Source: Tichowtungia aerotolerans
Lineage (GTDB): Bacteria > Verrucomicrobiota > Kiritimatiellia > Kiritimatiellales > Tichowtungiaceae
Assembly (NCBI RefSeq): GCF_009905215.1
Contig: NZ_CP047593.1
Coordinates: 620,001 to 684,000, forward strand
Length of the DNA stretch: 64,000 nucleotides
Direction of reading: 5' to 3'
In this document: positions 42,365 to 60,778 of the stretch, piece after piece
Layout: each line of letters starts with the position of its first letter
Position numbering within the stretch: position 1 is the stretch's first letter
Program-made: the position numbers and the translations under genes
The notes under the pieces: model-generated
Seen by the model: only the letters and a program-made list of their open reading frames with translations
Databases searched by the model: none
Told to the model about the DNA's origin: nothing

Positions 42365-42640
42365 ATGAATCATCGAATGACAGTCCGTTACGAAGGCCGC
42401 GTACAGGGCGTCGGATTCCGATTTACCTGTGTGAAACTGGCGCAGGGTTTTGAAGTAACCGGCTGGGTAAAAAACGAGTTTGACGGCAGCGTAACGCTGG
42501 TTGCCGAAGGGGAAGAAGACCAGTTGACGGGACTGCTTCAGGCAATCCGGAATTCACTTCTGGATCGGTATATCACCAACGAGCTGATTCGCCGCTCGTC
42601 AGCAACCGACGAATTCGAAACCTTCGGCGTGCGCTATTGA
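42365..42640 (+). CDS. Acylphosphatase
   Basis: 91 residues, the full size. VRYEGRVQGVGFRFTCVKLA supplies the phosphate-binding loop and catalytic arginine, and GWVKNEFDGSVTLVAEGEED supplies the catalytic asparagine. It hydrolyses carboxyl-phosphate bonds of acyl phosphates in the cytoplasm. It sits 15 bp after the symporter gene. Confidence 0.92.
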   Translation: MNHRMTVRYEGRVQGVGFRFTCVKLAQGFEVTGWVKNEFDGSVTLVAEGEEDQLTGLLQAIRNSLLDRYITNELIRRSSATDEFETFGVRY

Positions 42641-42671
42641 AAATCCGGCGGATGCGGGTAAGGTTTTGGTC

Positions 42672-44237
42672 ATGAACTTTGACCTGCTGATTCGAAATGG
42701 AAGTGTACTCGATGGAACCGGAGCGGAAGCAGTACAGGCTGACATTGGCATTCGCGGCGAAAAAATTGTGGAGATCGGAAACCTTGCAGGAGCAGAAGCA
42801 ACCACCATTATTGACGCAACCGGCCAGACGGTCTGCCCGGGATTTATTGATGTCCACTCGCACTCGGACGCCTACCTGCTGATTGATCCACGCGCGTCGA
42901 GCAAGGTCTTTCAGGGCATCACCACCGAAGTGTGCGGAAACTGCGGAGCGTCTGTTGCGCCGCAACTCGGAGATGCCAAACTGCCGTCCGACTGGCAGGA
43001 CAAACCATTTCCCGGAACGTGGAGCACCGTTGCCGAGTATCGAAAGCTCTTTGAGCAAGTAACCCCGGCAGTTAACGAAGCCCTGCTGATCGGACACAAC
43101 ACACTGCACCGCGGCGTGTGCGGTTATGACCCGCGCGGAGCAGCACCCGACGAACTCAAAGCCATGAGCCGTGCTCTCGAACAGGCTCTCGATGAAGGCG
43201 GATTCGGCATGAGCACCGGCCTGATCTACCCGCCCGCCTCAGCCGTGCCGCGCGAAGAAGTCGTGACGCTGTCGAAAGTCTGCGCGGTAAAAAACAAAAT
43301 CTACACTTCTCACATGCGCAGCGAAGGTAAACAGCTTCTGGAGGCTATCGACGAAGCTCTCGACATTGGCCGTCGCTCCGGCGTTCGCGTACAGATTTCA
43401 CATCTGAAAACCTCCGGCCAGGCCAATTGGCACAAAATCGACGCCGCGCTCGAAAAAATAGAAGCGGCCATTGCCGAAGGCCTCGAAGTTGCCGCCGACC
43501 GCTATCCCTATACCGCGGCACAGACCGACCTCGATATTATTCTCCCAGACTGGGCCATTCAGGGCGGAGCCGAGGCAGAGCTCGCCCGGCTGGCCGATTC
43601 CAACGTTCGGAAACAAATCCGGGACGAAGTTCTCGAAGGCCGTGGCGAATTCGGCTTCAGCACGGTTATGATCGGCTCGGTCGAAAATCCGAAATTTCAC
43701 CGGTTTAAGGGAATGAAGGTCGACGATGCCGCCAAGGAACTGGGCATGGAACCGGTCGACGCGCTGCTGCACATCATCGAACAGGACAAACTGCGCACCG
43801 GTGGAATCTTTTTCGGCATGTGCGAAGAAAATATGTGGCGGATTCTCGCCCAACCCTGGGTGATGATCGGTTGCGATGCATCCCTGCGCTCTCCGGACGG
43901 CATCCTCAGCACCGATCACCCGCATCCGCGAGCCTATGGGAGTTTCACCAAACTGCTGCGCGCGTCGATCGACGGCCAGACCGTTCCCCTGCCGGAAATG
44001 ATCCGCAAAATGACCTCGCTCGCTGCGGCGCAATTCCGATTGAAAAACCGCGGGGAGCTGAAAGCAGGAAACTTTGCCGACGTTGTGGTATTCAATTCAG
44101 AAGCTATCGCGGAAAAAACAACCTATCAAAATCCGCATCAACTGTCTGAAGGAATTACAACTCTACTCGTCAATGGCACCCTGACCATAAAGAACGGCGC
44201 TCTGACGAATAAAAGAAACGGCCGGTTTCTGGATTAG
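42672..44237 (+). CDS. N-acyl-D-amino-acid deacylase-type amidohydrolase
   Basis: 521 residues from the ATG at 42672 (a GTG lies two codons upstream). The amidohydrolase-3 layout is clear: GFIDVHSHSDAYLL gives the HxH metal ligands, EVCGNCGASVAPQ supplies the metal-binding cysteine typical of D-aminoacylases, VQISHLKTSGQ a further histidine, and DRYPYTAAQTDLD plus DASLRSPDG the catalytic acids. It releases a D-amino acid from an N-acyl-D-amino acid. With the symporter and acylphosphatase it may recycle D-amino acids from cell walls. Confidence 0.9.
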   Translation: MNFDLLIRNGSVLDGTGAEAVQADIGIRGEKIVEIGNLAGAEATTIIDATGQTVCPGFIDVHSHSDAYLLIDPRASSKVFQGITTEVCGNCGASVAPQLGDAKLPSDWQDKPFPGTWSTVAEYRKLFEQVTPAVNEALLIGHNTLHRGVCGYDPRGAAPDELKAMSRALEQALDEGGFGMSTGLIYPPASAVPREEVVTLSKVCAVKNKIYTSHMRSEGKQLLEAIDEALDIGRRSGVRVQISHLKTSGQANWHKIDAALEKIEAAIAEGLEVAADRYPYTAAQTDLDIILPDWAIQGGAEAELARLADSNVRKQIRDEVLEGRGEFGFSTVMIGSVENPKFHRFKGMKVDDAAKELGMEPVDALLHIIEQDKLRTGGIFFGMCEENMWRILAQPWVMIGCDASLRSPDGILSTDHPHPRAYGSFTKLLRASIDGQTVPLPEMIRKMTSLAAAQFRLKNRGELKAGNFADVVVFNSEAIAEKTTYQNPHQLSEGITTLLVNGTLTIKNGALTNKRNGRFLD

Positions 44238-44247
44238 GAGAGTTTCA

Positions 44248-44814
44248 ATGGCTGAACCTGAGACAAAGCCAACCTTGTTGATAAATCTTGCGAAAAAAGG
44301 CAACCAACAAGGGTCTGAAAAAATCAAAAGCTTTCCTTTTTCCGCCGACTGCCGTGCTCGCATTCTGATCCTCGGATCAATGCCGGGTGCGGAATCATTG
44401 AGACAGCAGCAGTATTACGCCCATCCGCGCAACCTGTTCTGGGAATTCATGAACGACCTGTTCGGGGCCGGGCGCGAGCTGCCGTATGAAGAGAGATTAT
44501 CTGTTTTACGCGATAACGGCGTTGCATTGTGGGACGTCGCGCACACCTGCCGGCGTGAAGGAAGCCTCGATGCCAATATGACCGAAGTGGAAGCCAATGA
44601 TTTCCAGTCCTTGTTTGCGCTGGCACCGAACATACACAGCATTTTTTTCAACGGACAGAAAGCAGCCAAGCTTTTTAAAAAATTGGTTTTTCCAAATCTT
44701 GACAAAAAAACAGCTCTCGTTTCCCTCCCTTCCACCAGCCCTGCGAACGCATCCATTAGCAAAACTGAGAAAATAAAGGCATGGAATCAGATCCAAAGAG
44801 CCTGTATTGACTGA
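44248..44814 (+). CDS. DNA-deoxyinosine glycosylase (UDG family 6)
   Basis: 188 residues. GSMPGAES at 43-50 and AHPRNLFWEFMND follow the family-6 hypoxanthine-DNA glycosylase pattern, GVALWDVAHTCRREGSLDANM the active-site asparagine region, and LPSTSPANAS the second motif. It removes hypoxanthine or uracil from DNA to start base-excision repair. An N-terminal extension of about 37 residues is unusual for the family. A degenerate TTCCAAATCTTGACA near 44689 is inside the gene. Confidence 0.85.
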   Translation: MAEPETKPTLLINLAKKGNQQGSEKIKSFPFSADCRARILILGSMPGAESLRQQQYYAHPRNLFWEFMNDLFGAGRELPYEERLSVLRDNGVALWDVAHTCRREGSLDANMTEVEANDFQSLFALAPNIHSIFFNGQKAAKLFKKLVFPNLDKKTALVSLPSTSPANASISKTEKIKAWNQIQRACID

Positions 44815-45005
44815 TTTTCCAACTTTTGTTAAAAAGCGCGCTTTAAACCCGGTTTCTCTCAAACATCATGTCGTTTTTGAGAATCCCTTGTTTTTACTAG
44901 TGATTTAGCTGACAACATGTTGGTTTATAACCACACGGAAACAACAACCTATTTTTATGGAATGCTTCATGCTTTCTAACGAAAGACAGCAGGAGCTTTG
45001 AGACA
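44815..45005. other. Intergenic region before the pseudopilin gene
   Basis: About 190 bp with an AT-rich centre. A GCGCGC/TTTAAA patch near 44836 is too short to be a terminator. No ribosome site stronger than AGGAG at 44991 (for 45006) is seen. Confidence 0.4.
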
Positions 45006-45383
45006 ATGAAGAACAAAGACGGATTTACACTGGTCGAGATTATGTTTGCGGTCGCAATTATCGGGCTGCTGGCATCAATCGGCATTCCGTCGATCCTGCA
45101 TGCATTTGAAAATGCAAAAGACAAGACGAAGCAATCACATATTGCCACAATTGAAAAAGCAAAGAGCATGCTGACTCTTCCCGAATTGGTCTATGCGTAC
45201 GGTCGCTCCCTCGAAGACGGCGCCGAATTTGGTGAAGGTGACTATACAGAAGAAAATCTGATGGCCTGCATCCATACGGCAGAAACTCTGGAAGAGTTAA
45301 AGGTCGATGACAACTATCTGGTTCCAGGAAATATTGGAACCAAGGCCTACTACACAAAAACTCAACCGGCATACGCTCGGTGA
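45006..45383 (+). CDS. Type II secretion/type IV pilin-like pseudopilin
   Basis: 125 residues. The N-terminal GFTLVEIMFAVAIIGLLAS is the class III prepilin signal: cleavage after G6 leaves an F residue at the start, followed by glutamate 5. The rest lacks a typical GspG calcium loop and is soluble and charged. AGGAG at 44991 precedes the ATG by 10 bp. It is a stand-alone pseudopilin; Verrucomicrobia and Kiritimatiellota have many. Export by an encoded type II system elsewhere is likely. Confidence 0.85.
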   Translation: MKNKDGFTLVEIMFAVAIIGLLASIGIPSILHAFENAKDKTKQSHIATIEKAKSMLTLPELVYAYGRSLEDGAEFGEGDYTEENLMACIHTAETLEELKVDDNYLVPGNIGTKAYYTKTQPAYAR

Positions 45384-45406
45384 TGTTTGAGAGAGTCACA
45401 TGCTCC

Positions 45407-46081
45407 TCAGGTCAGCCGACTTCTTGCTGAAGTAAAAAACACCTCCGAATGGATCTGATTGAGAGCAACCCCCCGGGCGTTCAGGCAGCCAAATGCCTCA
45501 TCAATCATTGCATCATAGCCGCACAGGAAAAAATCCGCATTCAACGGCAAATCAGGGGTCCTCAACAGCGCAGTCACATGTCCCTGAAAATGGCTGAGCA
45601 CCATCTCGCGAGAAACAGCCAGCTTCAAATCGGCCAGTCGGGACAATAAAGCAAGTTCGACAGCATCCCGCCGATAACGAACTCCATACAGACAGAGCAA
45701 CTTTTCATGAAGAGGATCATTCGGCGACGATCGCAGTACGCTCAAAAACGGAGCAATTCCAACCCCCGTGGCCACAAACACCGTCGTACTCCTGCCGGAA
45801 TCCGGGCAGAAATCGCCAAACGGTGCACTGACCTGAACCATATCGCCGGGCTTCCGTTCGCCCAGCCATCTGCTGACAGCTCCGTCGGAAATACGCCGAA
45901 TAAGGAAACGCAGCAGCGGTTCACCGGCTCCGGATGCCAGACTGTACGGGCGAGAATCTGCAACATCATTAAACAGCACTGCACACTGCCCCGGACGAAA
46001 CGAATACCCGCCCTTTTCCAAAGACAGTTCAAAAATATCCGGCGTATAAAAACGCACCTCATTAACCGGCAGCTCGAACAT
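45407..46081 (-). CDS. FAD/NAD-binding ferredoxin reductase-type oxidoreductase
   Basis: 224 residues. SRPYSLASGAG at about 43-53 is the FAD-binding RxYS motif, and FVATGVGIAPFLSVL at about 105-119 the NAD(P)-binding glycine loop; FLCGYDAMIDEAFGCL is the terminal cysteine-glycine motif. It lacks an N-terminal ferredoxin or haem domain. It transfers electrons between NAD(P)H and an unknown partner, such as ferredoxin or an oxygenase. Its end is 23 bp from the convergent pseudopilin stop. Confidence 0.85.
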   Translation of the reverse strand: MFELPVNEVRFYTPDIFELSLEKGGYSFRPGQCAVLFNDVADSRPYSLASGAGEPLLRFLIRRISDGAVSRWLGERKPGDMVQVSAPFGDFCPDSGRSTTVFVATGVGIAPFLSVLRSSPNDPLHEKLLCLYGVRYRRDAVELALLSRLADLKLAVSREMVLSHFQGHVTALLRTPDLPLNADFFLCGYDAMIDEAFGCLNARGVALNQIHSEVFFTSARSRLT

Positions 46082-46167
46082 GATCGGAACGGTTATGTAT
46101 CACTTCCGAAATGTCAATATTCCGAAAAACGGATCTTGTTCGCATATTTTTCAGAAACTACATGGAA

Positions 46168-46899
46168 TCAGAAATGCTCATTCGCACCCAGATAACGCCA
46201 CTGACCGGGAGGGAGGTCTCCCAGTTTCACATGGCCGATCCGAATGCGTTTCAGCCCGACCACTTTGAGTCCAACCAATTCGCACATTCGACGGATCTGG
46301 CGTTTTTTACCTTCGCGCAGAATAAACCGTAACTGGTCTTTGTTCTGCCAGCTCACTTTGGCCGGCTTCAGTTTTTTTCCGTCAAGACTCAGTCCGTGAT
46401 TTAAAAGCTTCAGCCCGTCTCCAGACAACCGCCCCTGCACGCGAACCAGATACTCTTTATCAATGGATGACTGTTCCCCGATAATCTGCCTGGCAACGCG
46501 TCCATCCTGCGTCAGAATCAACAGTCCGTTTGAATCGATATCAAGCCGTCCGGCAGGAGCCATCCCCCGAAGCTGACCGCGATGAAATTTTAGCGGAGAC
46601 CGGTCTCCGTTCCAATGAGTAGACGGTTTGATCAGCAATACCGCCGGCTTATAATTTTTTTCAGCCTGTCCGGAAACGTATCCGACCGGTTTGTTCAGCA
46701 ACACTGTGACCAAAGCATTCTGCTGAGCCTGCCCGGCACCACTCAACAGAATATCCTGGCTCGGTAAAACTTTAGTGCCCAGTTCAGAAACGACTTTTCC
46801 ATCAACCCGCACCAGTCCCTGCTCAATATAACGGTCCGCTTCGCGCCGGGAGCACATCCCCCGCTGTGCCATGATTTTTGAGAGTCGTTGTAATTCCAT
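46168..46899 (-). CDS. rRNA pseudouridine synthase (RluB/RluF type)
   Basis: 243 residues from [10 protein letters not shown] at 46899; an upstream in-frame start at 46941 adds a weakly coded extension. An N-terminal S4 RNA-binding domain ([24 protein letters not shown]) precedes the catalytic domain. [17 protein letters not shown] holds the catalytic aspartate, and [20 protein letters not shown] is the family's second motif. It converts a uridine of 23S rRNA to pseudouridine. RluF-like features include the [11 protein letters not shown] region. Confidence 0.9.
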   Translation of the reverse strand: MELQRLSKIMAQRGMCSRREADRYIEQGLVRVDGKVVSELGTKVLPSQDILLSGAGQAQQNALVTVLLNKPVGYVSGQAEKNYKPAVLLIKPSTHWNGDRSPLKFHRGQLRGMAPAGRLDIDSNGLLILTQDGRVARQIIGEQSSIDKEYLVRVQGRLSGDGLKLLNHGLSLDGKKLKPAKVSWQNKDQLRFILREGKKRQIRRMCELVGLKVVGLKRIRIGHVKLGDLPPGQWRYLGANEHF

Positions 46900-46940
46900 C
46901 AGTAACTTCTTACCACATGCGACCGATGAGAGCGCACACA

Positions 46941-46956
46941 TTTCCCAAACATTGGA
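46941..46956. repeat. Single TTCCAA-type repeat
   Basis: TTTCCCAAACATTGGAA has one extra base in the left arm. No partner at 42 bp. It overlaps the upstream extension of the pseudouridine synthase frame. Confidence 0.45.
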
Positions 46957-46968
46957 ACCTGTGTATAC

Positions 46969-47002
46969 AAAAAAAGAGCGCCCCGCAACGGGACGCTCCT
47001 TT
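46969..47002 (-). terminator. Intrinsic terminator of the rpoBC operon
   Basis: On the minus strand GAGCGTCCC pairs with GGGGCGCTC around GTTGC, followed by seven T. It begins just 18 bp after the rpoC stop. Confidence 0.9.
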
Positions 47003-47019
47003 TCTCTTTTCTGCCCGAT

Positions 47020-51216
<4,197 letters not shown>

Positions 51217-51237
51217 GATGATTCTCCTGTCAAAAAA

Positions 51238-55029
<3,792 letters not shown>

Positions 55030-55167
55030 GCAAATCATCCTCAGGCTAAATTTCGGGTCGCCAAAGGCCTAAACACTTTAAAAGAAAGAGGTCTAGGCAC
55101 ACGAAAACTATATGCGACAGAGCCGACGGAGCTTATCGCCCCGCCGGATCTGCCTGCATGATCGTCG
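55030..55167. other. rplL-rpoB intergenic gap
   Basis: 138 bp. On the minus strand a short hairpin near 55127-55146 (GGCGGGGCG-type) is possible. This is where enterobacteria have a partial terminator, but no T-run is seen. Confidence 0.4.
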
Positions 55168-55581
55168 TTATTTGATTTCGACGGTAGCGCCCACGCCTTC
55201 GAGTTTTGCTTTAATCTCTTCGGCTTCTTCTTTGGAGACGCCTTCTTTAACAGCTTTCGGAGCGTTGTCGACCAGTTCTTTCGCTTCTTTCAGGCCAAGG
55301 TTCGTGATACCACGAAGCTCTTTAATAACCTGAATTTTCTGCGAACCGGGAACCGTCAAAGTAACAGTGAACTCAGTCTGAGCAGCAGCGGCTTCTTCGC
55401 CACCACCAGCAGCAGCGCCGCCAGCGGCCACAGCAACCGGGGCTGCAGCAGAAACGCCAAGACGAGTTTCAAGTGCTTCAACCAGTTTGGAAAGTTCCAG
55501 AACCGAAATTCCTTCGATCCACTCTACGAATTCAGCCATTTTGCCTTCGAGCTGTACTTCTTCTTTTACTTCTTCAGCCAT
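55168..55581 (-). CDS. rplL: Ribosomal protein bL12 (L7/L12)
   Basis: 137 residues. N-terminal dimerisation segment ([22 protein letters not shown]), an alanine/glycine hinge ([20 protein letters not shown]), and the conserved C-terminal factor-binding domain ([28 protein letters not shown]). The hinge is longer than average, which explains the size above 120-128 residues. GGAGG precedes the start. It forms the ribosome stalk that binds EF-Tu and EF-G. Confidence 0.96.
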   Translation of the reverse strand: MAEEVKEEVQLEGKMAEFVEWIEGISVLELSKLVEALETRLGVSAAAPVAVAAGGAAAGGGEEAAAAQTEFTVTLTVPGSQKIQVIKELRGITNLGLKEAKELVDNAPKAVKEGVSKEEAEEIKAKLEGVGATVEIK

Positions 55582-55631
55582 TTTTCTTCCTCCCTACGAT
55601 GAATAATATTCAACAATTATAAAAAGCGTCT

Positions 55632-56156
55632 TTACGCCGCCTGTTCTTTTTTCTCGCGTACGGCGTTGAGCACATACAGCAAACTGCAGACTTTCTGGTT
55701 CATGACACCAACCACCTGAGTCATCGGTGCTGCCAGTGTACCCACCAGTTTCGCCTGAAGCTCTTTTTTGCCCGGCAGTTTTGCCAGAGCAGCCACATCC
55801 TCGGCCGAAAGAACCGATCCTTCGAGCATTCCGCCTTTGAGAACCGGTTTTTCTTTCTGCGCAGAAAACTTCTTCAGAATTTTAGCAACTTCAACCACGT
55901 CACCTTCGCCGAAAACCATTGCGGTTGGACCGGTCACCTGACCGAAGTCCTCACACAACCGCTGCAGCATGCTGTTCTTAACAATTTTTACTTTGGCCTC
56001 TGCTCCGCGAAGCTGTTTTTTAAATTCTGTGGTTTCAGGCATGCTCATGCCCGTGTAGTCGGCAAGGATCATATAAAGCGCACCGGAAACATGTTCCTGC
56101 ACCTCATTGTACATTGCCTTTTTTTCAGGTCTCAAATTTTTACCTTCTGTGCTCAT
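55632..56156 (-). CDS. rplJ: Ribosomal protein uL10
   Basis: 174 residues. The N-terminal region (RPEKKAMYNEVQEHVSGALY) binds 23S rRNA, and KIVKNSMLQRLCEDFG follows the L10 pattern; the C-terminal helix anchors L12 dimers. It is directly followed by rplL (50-bp gap). No L10-binding leader is visible because only 20 bp separate it from rplA. Confidence 0.95.
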   Translation of the reverse strand: MSTEGKNLRPEKKAMYNEVQEHVSGALYMILADYTGMSMPETTEFKKQLRGAEAKVKIVKNSMLQRLCEDFGQVTGPTAMVFGEGDVVEVAKILKKFSAQKEKPVLKGGMLEGSVLSAEDVAALAKLPGKKELQAKLVGTLAAPMTQVVGVMNQKVCSLLYVLNAVREKKEQAA

Positions 56157-56176
56157 GACCGTATATCCTTGATTAT

Positions 56177-56872
56177 TTAAGCTGCTGCGGTTTCTTTGAC
56201 ATCCACGTGCAAACCCGGTCCCATAGTGGTCGCAATCGTCACGCGCTTAATATAAATCCCTTTAACCGAATCCGGTTTCGCTGCCAGAATCGCATCATAT
56301 GCAGCACGGAAATTCTCTGCCAGCGCTTCAACGGTGAAAGAGCGTTTCCCGAACGGAAGCATAATGTTTGCATTGCGGTCCATCCGGAACTCAACGCGTC
56401 CTGCTTTAAACTGAGTCACCGCATTTCCAATATCGTCAGTAACCGTTCCGGTTTTCGGGTTCGGCATCAAACCGCGCGGTCCGAGAACACGGGCAATCTT
56501 GCGAACTTCTTTCATGGCGTCCGGAGTGGCAATCACCACATCAAAGTCCATCCACCCGTTTTTGACCTTCTCAATCAGGTCTTCAAATCCGACGTCTGCC
56601 GCTCCGGCAGAACGGGCCGCTTCAGCCGCATCGCCCGTCGCAAAAACGATCACACGAACATCTTTACCGGTTCCGTTCGGCAGAGCCACCGTGGAACGGA
56701 TTGCCTGGTCGGATTTCGTCGGATCCACTCCCATGCGGAGGGCCAGTTCAAAGGTTTCATCGAAACCGGCGGTGGGGTTGTCTTTTAAGAACTGAATGGC
56801 CTCTTCGAGGGCATACTGTTTCTCAACAGAAACCTTTTCTTTCACTGAGTTATATTTTTTTCCGTGTGCCAT
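56177..56872 (-). CDS. rplA: Ribosomal protein uL1
   Basis: 231 residues. Family motifs: ALRMGVDPTKSDQAIRSTVALPNGTGK, VIATPDAMKEVRKIARVLGPRGLMPNPKTGTV and a terminal IKRVTIATTMGPGLHVD. It binds 23S rRNA at the L1 stalk and represses its own operon. Two bases separate its start from the rplK stop. Confidence 0.97.
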   Translation of the reverse strand: MAHGKKYNSVKEKVSVEKQYALEEAIQFLKDNPTAGFDETFELALRMGVDPTKSDQAIRSTVALPNGTGKDVRVIVFATGDAAEAARSAGAADVGFEDLIEKVKNGWMDFDVVIATPDAMKEVRKIARVLGPRGLMPNPKTGTVTDDIGNAVTQFKAGRVEFRMDRNANIMLPFGKRSFTVEALAENFRAAYDAILAAKPDSVKGIYIKRVTIATTMGPGLHVDVKETAAA

Positions 56873-56874
56873 CG

Positions 56875-57297
56875 CTATTCAACCTCAATTCCCATACTGC
56901 GAGCGGTTCCTTCGATAATACGGCAAGCCGCATCCAGGTCACTGGCGTTCAGGTCCGCTTCTTTTGTTTTTGCGATCTCTTCCACCTGTGCACGGGTGAC
57001 TTTTCCAACCTTGTCACGGTTCGGAACCCCGGATCCCTTTGCAATCGATGCTGCTTTTTTGAGCAGTGCAGATGCCGGTGGACTTTTTGTTACAAACGAG
57101 AACGAACGATCCTCATAAACGGTGATCACCACCGGAATAATCATTCCAGCTTCCTGCTGTGTCGCTGCGTTGAACGCCTTGCAGAACTCCATGATGTTCA
57201 CGCCATGCTGACCGAGCGCAGGACCCACCGGCGGTGCCGGGTTGGCCTGTCCGGCCGGTATCTGCAGTTTGATCAATCCCTTTTCTTTTTTTGCCAT
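56875..57297 (-). CDS. rplK: Ribosomal protein uL11
   Basis: 140 residues from [16 protein letters not shown] at 57297; an upstream frame to 57339 is not L11-like. [22 protein letters not shown] and the C-terminal rRNA-binding helix pattern are conserved. It supports the GTPase centre and stringent response. Confidence 0.97.
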   Translation of the reverse strand: MAKKEKGLIKLQIPAGQANPAPPVGPALGQHGVNIMEFCKAFNAATQQEAGMIIPVVITVYEDRSFSFVTKSPPASALLKKAASIAKGSGVPNRDKVGKVTRAQVEEIAKTKEADLNASDLDAACRIIEGTARSMGIEVE

Positions 57298-57311
57298 AAC
57301 AAAACTCCGCT

Positions 57312-57866
57312 TTAGGAAGACGCCTTGTCCACCTGCCAATATTCAAGTTCCACCGGTGTCTCACGCCCGAATACAGAAACCAGCACTTTGAGCATCCCGC
57401 GCGCTGGGTCGACTTCGTCGATAATGCCTGCCAAGCTGGCAAACGGTCCGTCAGAAATTTTAACCGTTTCGCCCGGATCAAACTGAACTTTCGGCGTAAC
57501 TTTTTCTTTTTTCTCTTCCACCTGATTCAGAATATTCTCCACCTCATCATCGCGTAACGGCACGGGAGCATCGCCTCCGATAAAACCAATTACACTCGGG
57601 GTTTCCTGAATAAACGACCAGGTTTCCGCTATTAAATTCTTATTGTCGTCATACAGAGCGACATTCGCCAGCACGTACCCGGGGAAAAACTTCCGTTTCA
57701 CGGTGGTTTTTTTACCCTGCTTCACTTCCGAAACATTTTCGGTCGGAATCAGGATCTCACCGATATACTCTTCCATTTCCTCCTGCTGCACCCGGCTGGC
57801 AATATTGCCCTGAACTTTCTGTTCATGCCCTGAGAGCGTGTGTAAAACAAACCACTGCTTTTTCAT
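57312..57866 (-). CDS. nusG: Transcription antitermination factor NusG
   Basis: 184 residues. The NGN domain ([21 protein letters not shown], then [17 protein letters not shown]) and the KOW domain ([29 protein letters not shown]) are complete. It tethers RNA polymerase to Rho or ribosomes. It lies between secE and rplK in the usual order. Confidence 0.97.
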   Translation of the reverse strand: MKKQWFVLHTLSGHEQKVQGNIASRVQQEEMEEYIGEILIPTENVSEVKQGKKTTVKRKFFPGYVLANVALYDDNKNLIAETWSFIQETPSVIGFIGGDAPVPLRDDEVENILNQVEEKKEKVTPKVQFDPGETVKISDGPFASLAGIIDEVDPARGMLKVLVSVFGRETPVELEYWQVDKASS

Positions 57867-57884
57867 ATTCGGGTCTTTCTCCGC

Positions 57885-58088
57885 TTATCGCAGAACCGCT
57901 CTCAAAATTCCCATCAGCACCGAGTCGCTCAGACCAACAAATGCACCCAGAATCACCACAGAAATCACAACCACCATTGTTGAACCCATCAATTCCGATC
58001 GGGTCGGCCAGGTACACTTCTTCAGCTCGGTTTTCACCTCGCCCAGAAATGTTTTCAGAGCACTGATCAATTCAACAATCTTTTTCAT
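57885..58088 (-). CDS. secE: Preprotein translocase subunit SecE
   Basis: 67 residues, a short single-helix SecE. An amphipathic EVKTELKKCTWPTRSELMGST lies before the helix VVVISVVILGAFVGLSDSVLMGIL. It clamps SecY in the membrane. Short form as in most bacteria other than Proteobacteria. Confidence 0.93.
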   Translation of the reverse strand: MKKIVELISALKTFLGEVKTELKKCTWPTRSELMGSTMVVVISVVILGAFVGLSDSVLMGILRAVLR

Positions 58089-58109
58089 GCTGGATGTTCC
58101 CGAAGAACC

Positions 58110-58185
58110 TGGCAGGCCAGAAGGGAGTCGAACCCCTAACCCCCGGTTTTGGAGACCGGTGCTCTGCCAATTGAGCTACTGGCCT
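58110..58185 (-). tRNA. tRNA-Trp (anticodon CCA)
   Basis: Acceptor AGGCCAG/CTGGCCT, D-stem GCTC/GAGC, anticodon stem CCGGT/ACCGG with loop CTCCAAA, T-loop TTCGACT, encoded CCA on the minus strand. It lies between rpmG and secE, the classical position. Confidence 0.95.
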
Positions 58186-58199
58186 ACTGCTTCTTCAAA

Positions 58200-58352
58200 T
58201 TATTTGGTTTCTCTGTGCAGTGTGTGGCTGCGGTCGTGGGGGCAGAACTTCTTCACCTCAAGTCGGCCCTTCGCAAGCTTCTTATTCTTCGTCGTGGTAT
58301 AGTTACGACGCTTACACTCTGTGCAGGCCAATGTAATAATATCTCTCGGCAT
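58200..58352 (-). CDS. rpmG: Ribosomal protein bL33
   Basis: 50 residues, [20 protein letters not shown] at the start. The first CxxC (residues 10-13) is followed by [11 protein letters not shown], so the zinc site is CxxC...C with histidine/aspartate at the last position. Position between tuf and tRNA-Trp is standard. This short gene is easily missed. Confidence 0.95.
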   Translation of the reverse strand: MPRDIITLACTECKRRNYTTTKNKKLAKGRLEVKKFCPHDRSHTLHRETK

Positions 58353-58445
58353 TGTCTTGCCCTCTTTTGCCAACTGTTCATTAACGAAGTGATGCCCTGA
58401 CTGAACAGGAACACCACCTCATTGATTGTCAGTCGGTGCTCCGAA

Positions 58446-59648
<1,203 letters not shown>

Positions 59649-59695
59649 GACTATTCCTCCTGATCCTTTACTTACTCTAATTCCAAATTTCCAAC

Positions 59696-59771
<76 letters not shown>

Positions 59772-59940
59772 GGCAAATCCCTTTGCGGCTCGCGCAATAC
59801 TAAAGAAGAAAGAGCACAAAAATACCGTCTCCGTTTTTAACGAAATCCAAGAAACAGACTTTTTACACTCCTCACAACTCTCTAAATTTTACCTGCGCGC
59901 CCCACCAAACAATCTCTGGTATCTCACACAAAGGGGGGTG

Positions 59941-59968
59941 ACTTTAGCGAAAAAGGCCCGGGTGTCAA
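59941..59968 (-). promoter_or_regulatory. Promoter of the tRNA-Thr/tuf/rpoBC operon
   Basis: On the minus strand TTGACA at 59968-59963, 16-bp spacer and TAAAGT at 59946-59941. The leader to tRNA-Thr is about 160 bp. The -35 is a perfect match. The 350-bp gap 59772-60121 also holds the ahpC promoter. Confidence 0.6.
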
Positions 59969-60050
59969 CTTTTTTGGATCAAATATTTGCCACCTTTTTC
60001 CGCACTCGCCCCCTCGTGCTTTTCTCCGCAAAAATTAACCCGAAAAAAGA

Positions 60051-60078
60051 TTGCCGATACGCACGAAAGTATTATCTT
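60051..60078 (+). promoter_or_regulatory. Promoter of the peroxiredoxin gene
   Basis: TTGCCG at 60051-60056, 16-bp spacer, TATCTT at 60073-60078, about 44 bp before the ATG, with AAGGAGA at 60108 as ribosome site. No OxyR or PerR box recognised. Confidence 0.5.
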
Positions 60079-60121
60079 AAAACTCACATTTCAAACCCTT
60101 AATTCATAAGGAGAAAACACC

Positions 60122-60685
60122 ATGCTGCAAATTGGACAGGAAGTTCCTGACTTCGAGATCGAAGTCTTTCATAATGAGGAAATTAAAAAGGTAAAACTCT
60201 CTGACTATAAAGGGAAATGGGTTGTATTTCTATTCTATCCGGCAGACTTCACCTTCGTCTGCCCCACCGAACTCAAGGAGGCCGCACAGCTCTACGATCA
60301 GTTCCAGGCCGCCGACGCTGAAATCATTTCAGTCAGCACCGATACTGCGTTTGTCCATAAGGCATGGCACGACAACTCTGACGCCATCAAACAGGTCAAG
60401 TATCCCATGGGCTCCGACCCTTCCGGCAAAATCTGCAGACAATTCGGAACGTATCTGGAGGACGACGGAGTCGCCCTGCGCGGCACATTCATTATCGACC
60501 CGGACAGCATCCTGAAAACGGTCGAAATGCATGATCTCGGTATCGGCCGAAGCGCCGCAGAGGCATTGCGCAAACTCGAAGCTGCTAAATTCGTGCGCGA
60601 ATATGGCGATCAGGTCTGTCCGGCAGGCTGGAAGCCCGGCGATGACACAATCACACCCGGACTGGATCTGGTCGGAAAAATTTAA
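60122..60685 (+). CDS. ahpC: Typical 2-Cys peroxiredoxin (AhpC)
   Basis: 187 residues. Peroxidatic C47 lies in FYPADFTFVCPTELKE, resolving C166 in QVCPAGWKPG, and YPMGSDPSGKICRQFGTYLED matches AhpC. It reduces peroxides with electrons from AhpF or thioredoxin. It stands alone with its own promoter and a strong terminator. Family size and start (ATG 60122) are normal. Confidence 0.95.
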   Translation: MLQIGQEVPDFEIEVFHNEEIKKVKLSDYKGKWVVFLFYPADFTFVCPTELKEAAQLYDQFQAADAEIISVSTDTAFVHKAWHDNSDAIKQVKYPMGSDPSGKICRQFGTYLEDDGVALRGTFIIDPDSILKTVEMHDLGIGRSAAEALRKLEAAKFVREYGDQVCPAGWKPGDDTITPGLDLVGKI

Positions 60686-60703
60686 GTCCAGGGGGACCCC
60701 AAC

Positions 60704-60740
60704 AAAAAGCCCGGTTGCTTTTCGAGCAACCGGGCTTTTT
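60704..60740 (+). terminator. Intrinsic terminator after ahpC
   Basis: AGCCCGGTTGCT pairs with AGCAACCGGGCT around a short loop, flanked by A-run and T-run. It is symmetrical and so can also stop the convergent argH transcript. Confidence 0.93.
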
Positions 60741-60760
60741 CATGCATTGCACCACAATAC

Positions 60761-60775
60761 TTCCAGACATTGGAA
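60761..60775. repeat. Single TTCCAGACATTGGAA palindrome
   Basis: One mismatch from the consensus; located between the ahpC terminator and the argH stop. No partner at 42 bp. Confidence 0.55.
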
Positions 60776-60778
60776 AAA

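Noticed and set aside
44686-44835. Further TTCCAA pairs near the glycosylase end
   Set aside because: Arms are too degenerate and the spacing does not fit.
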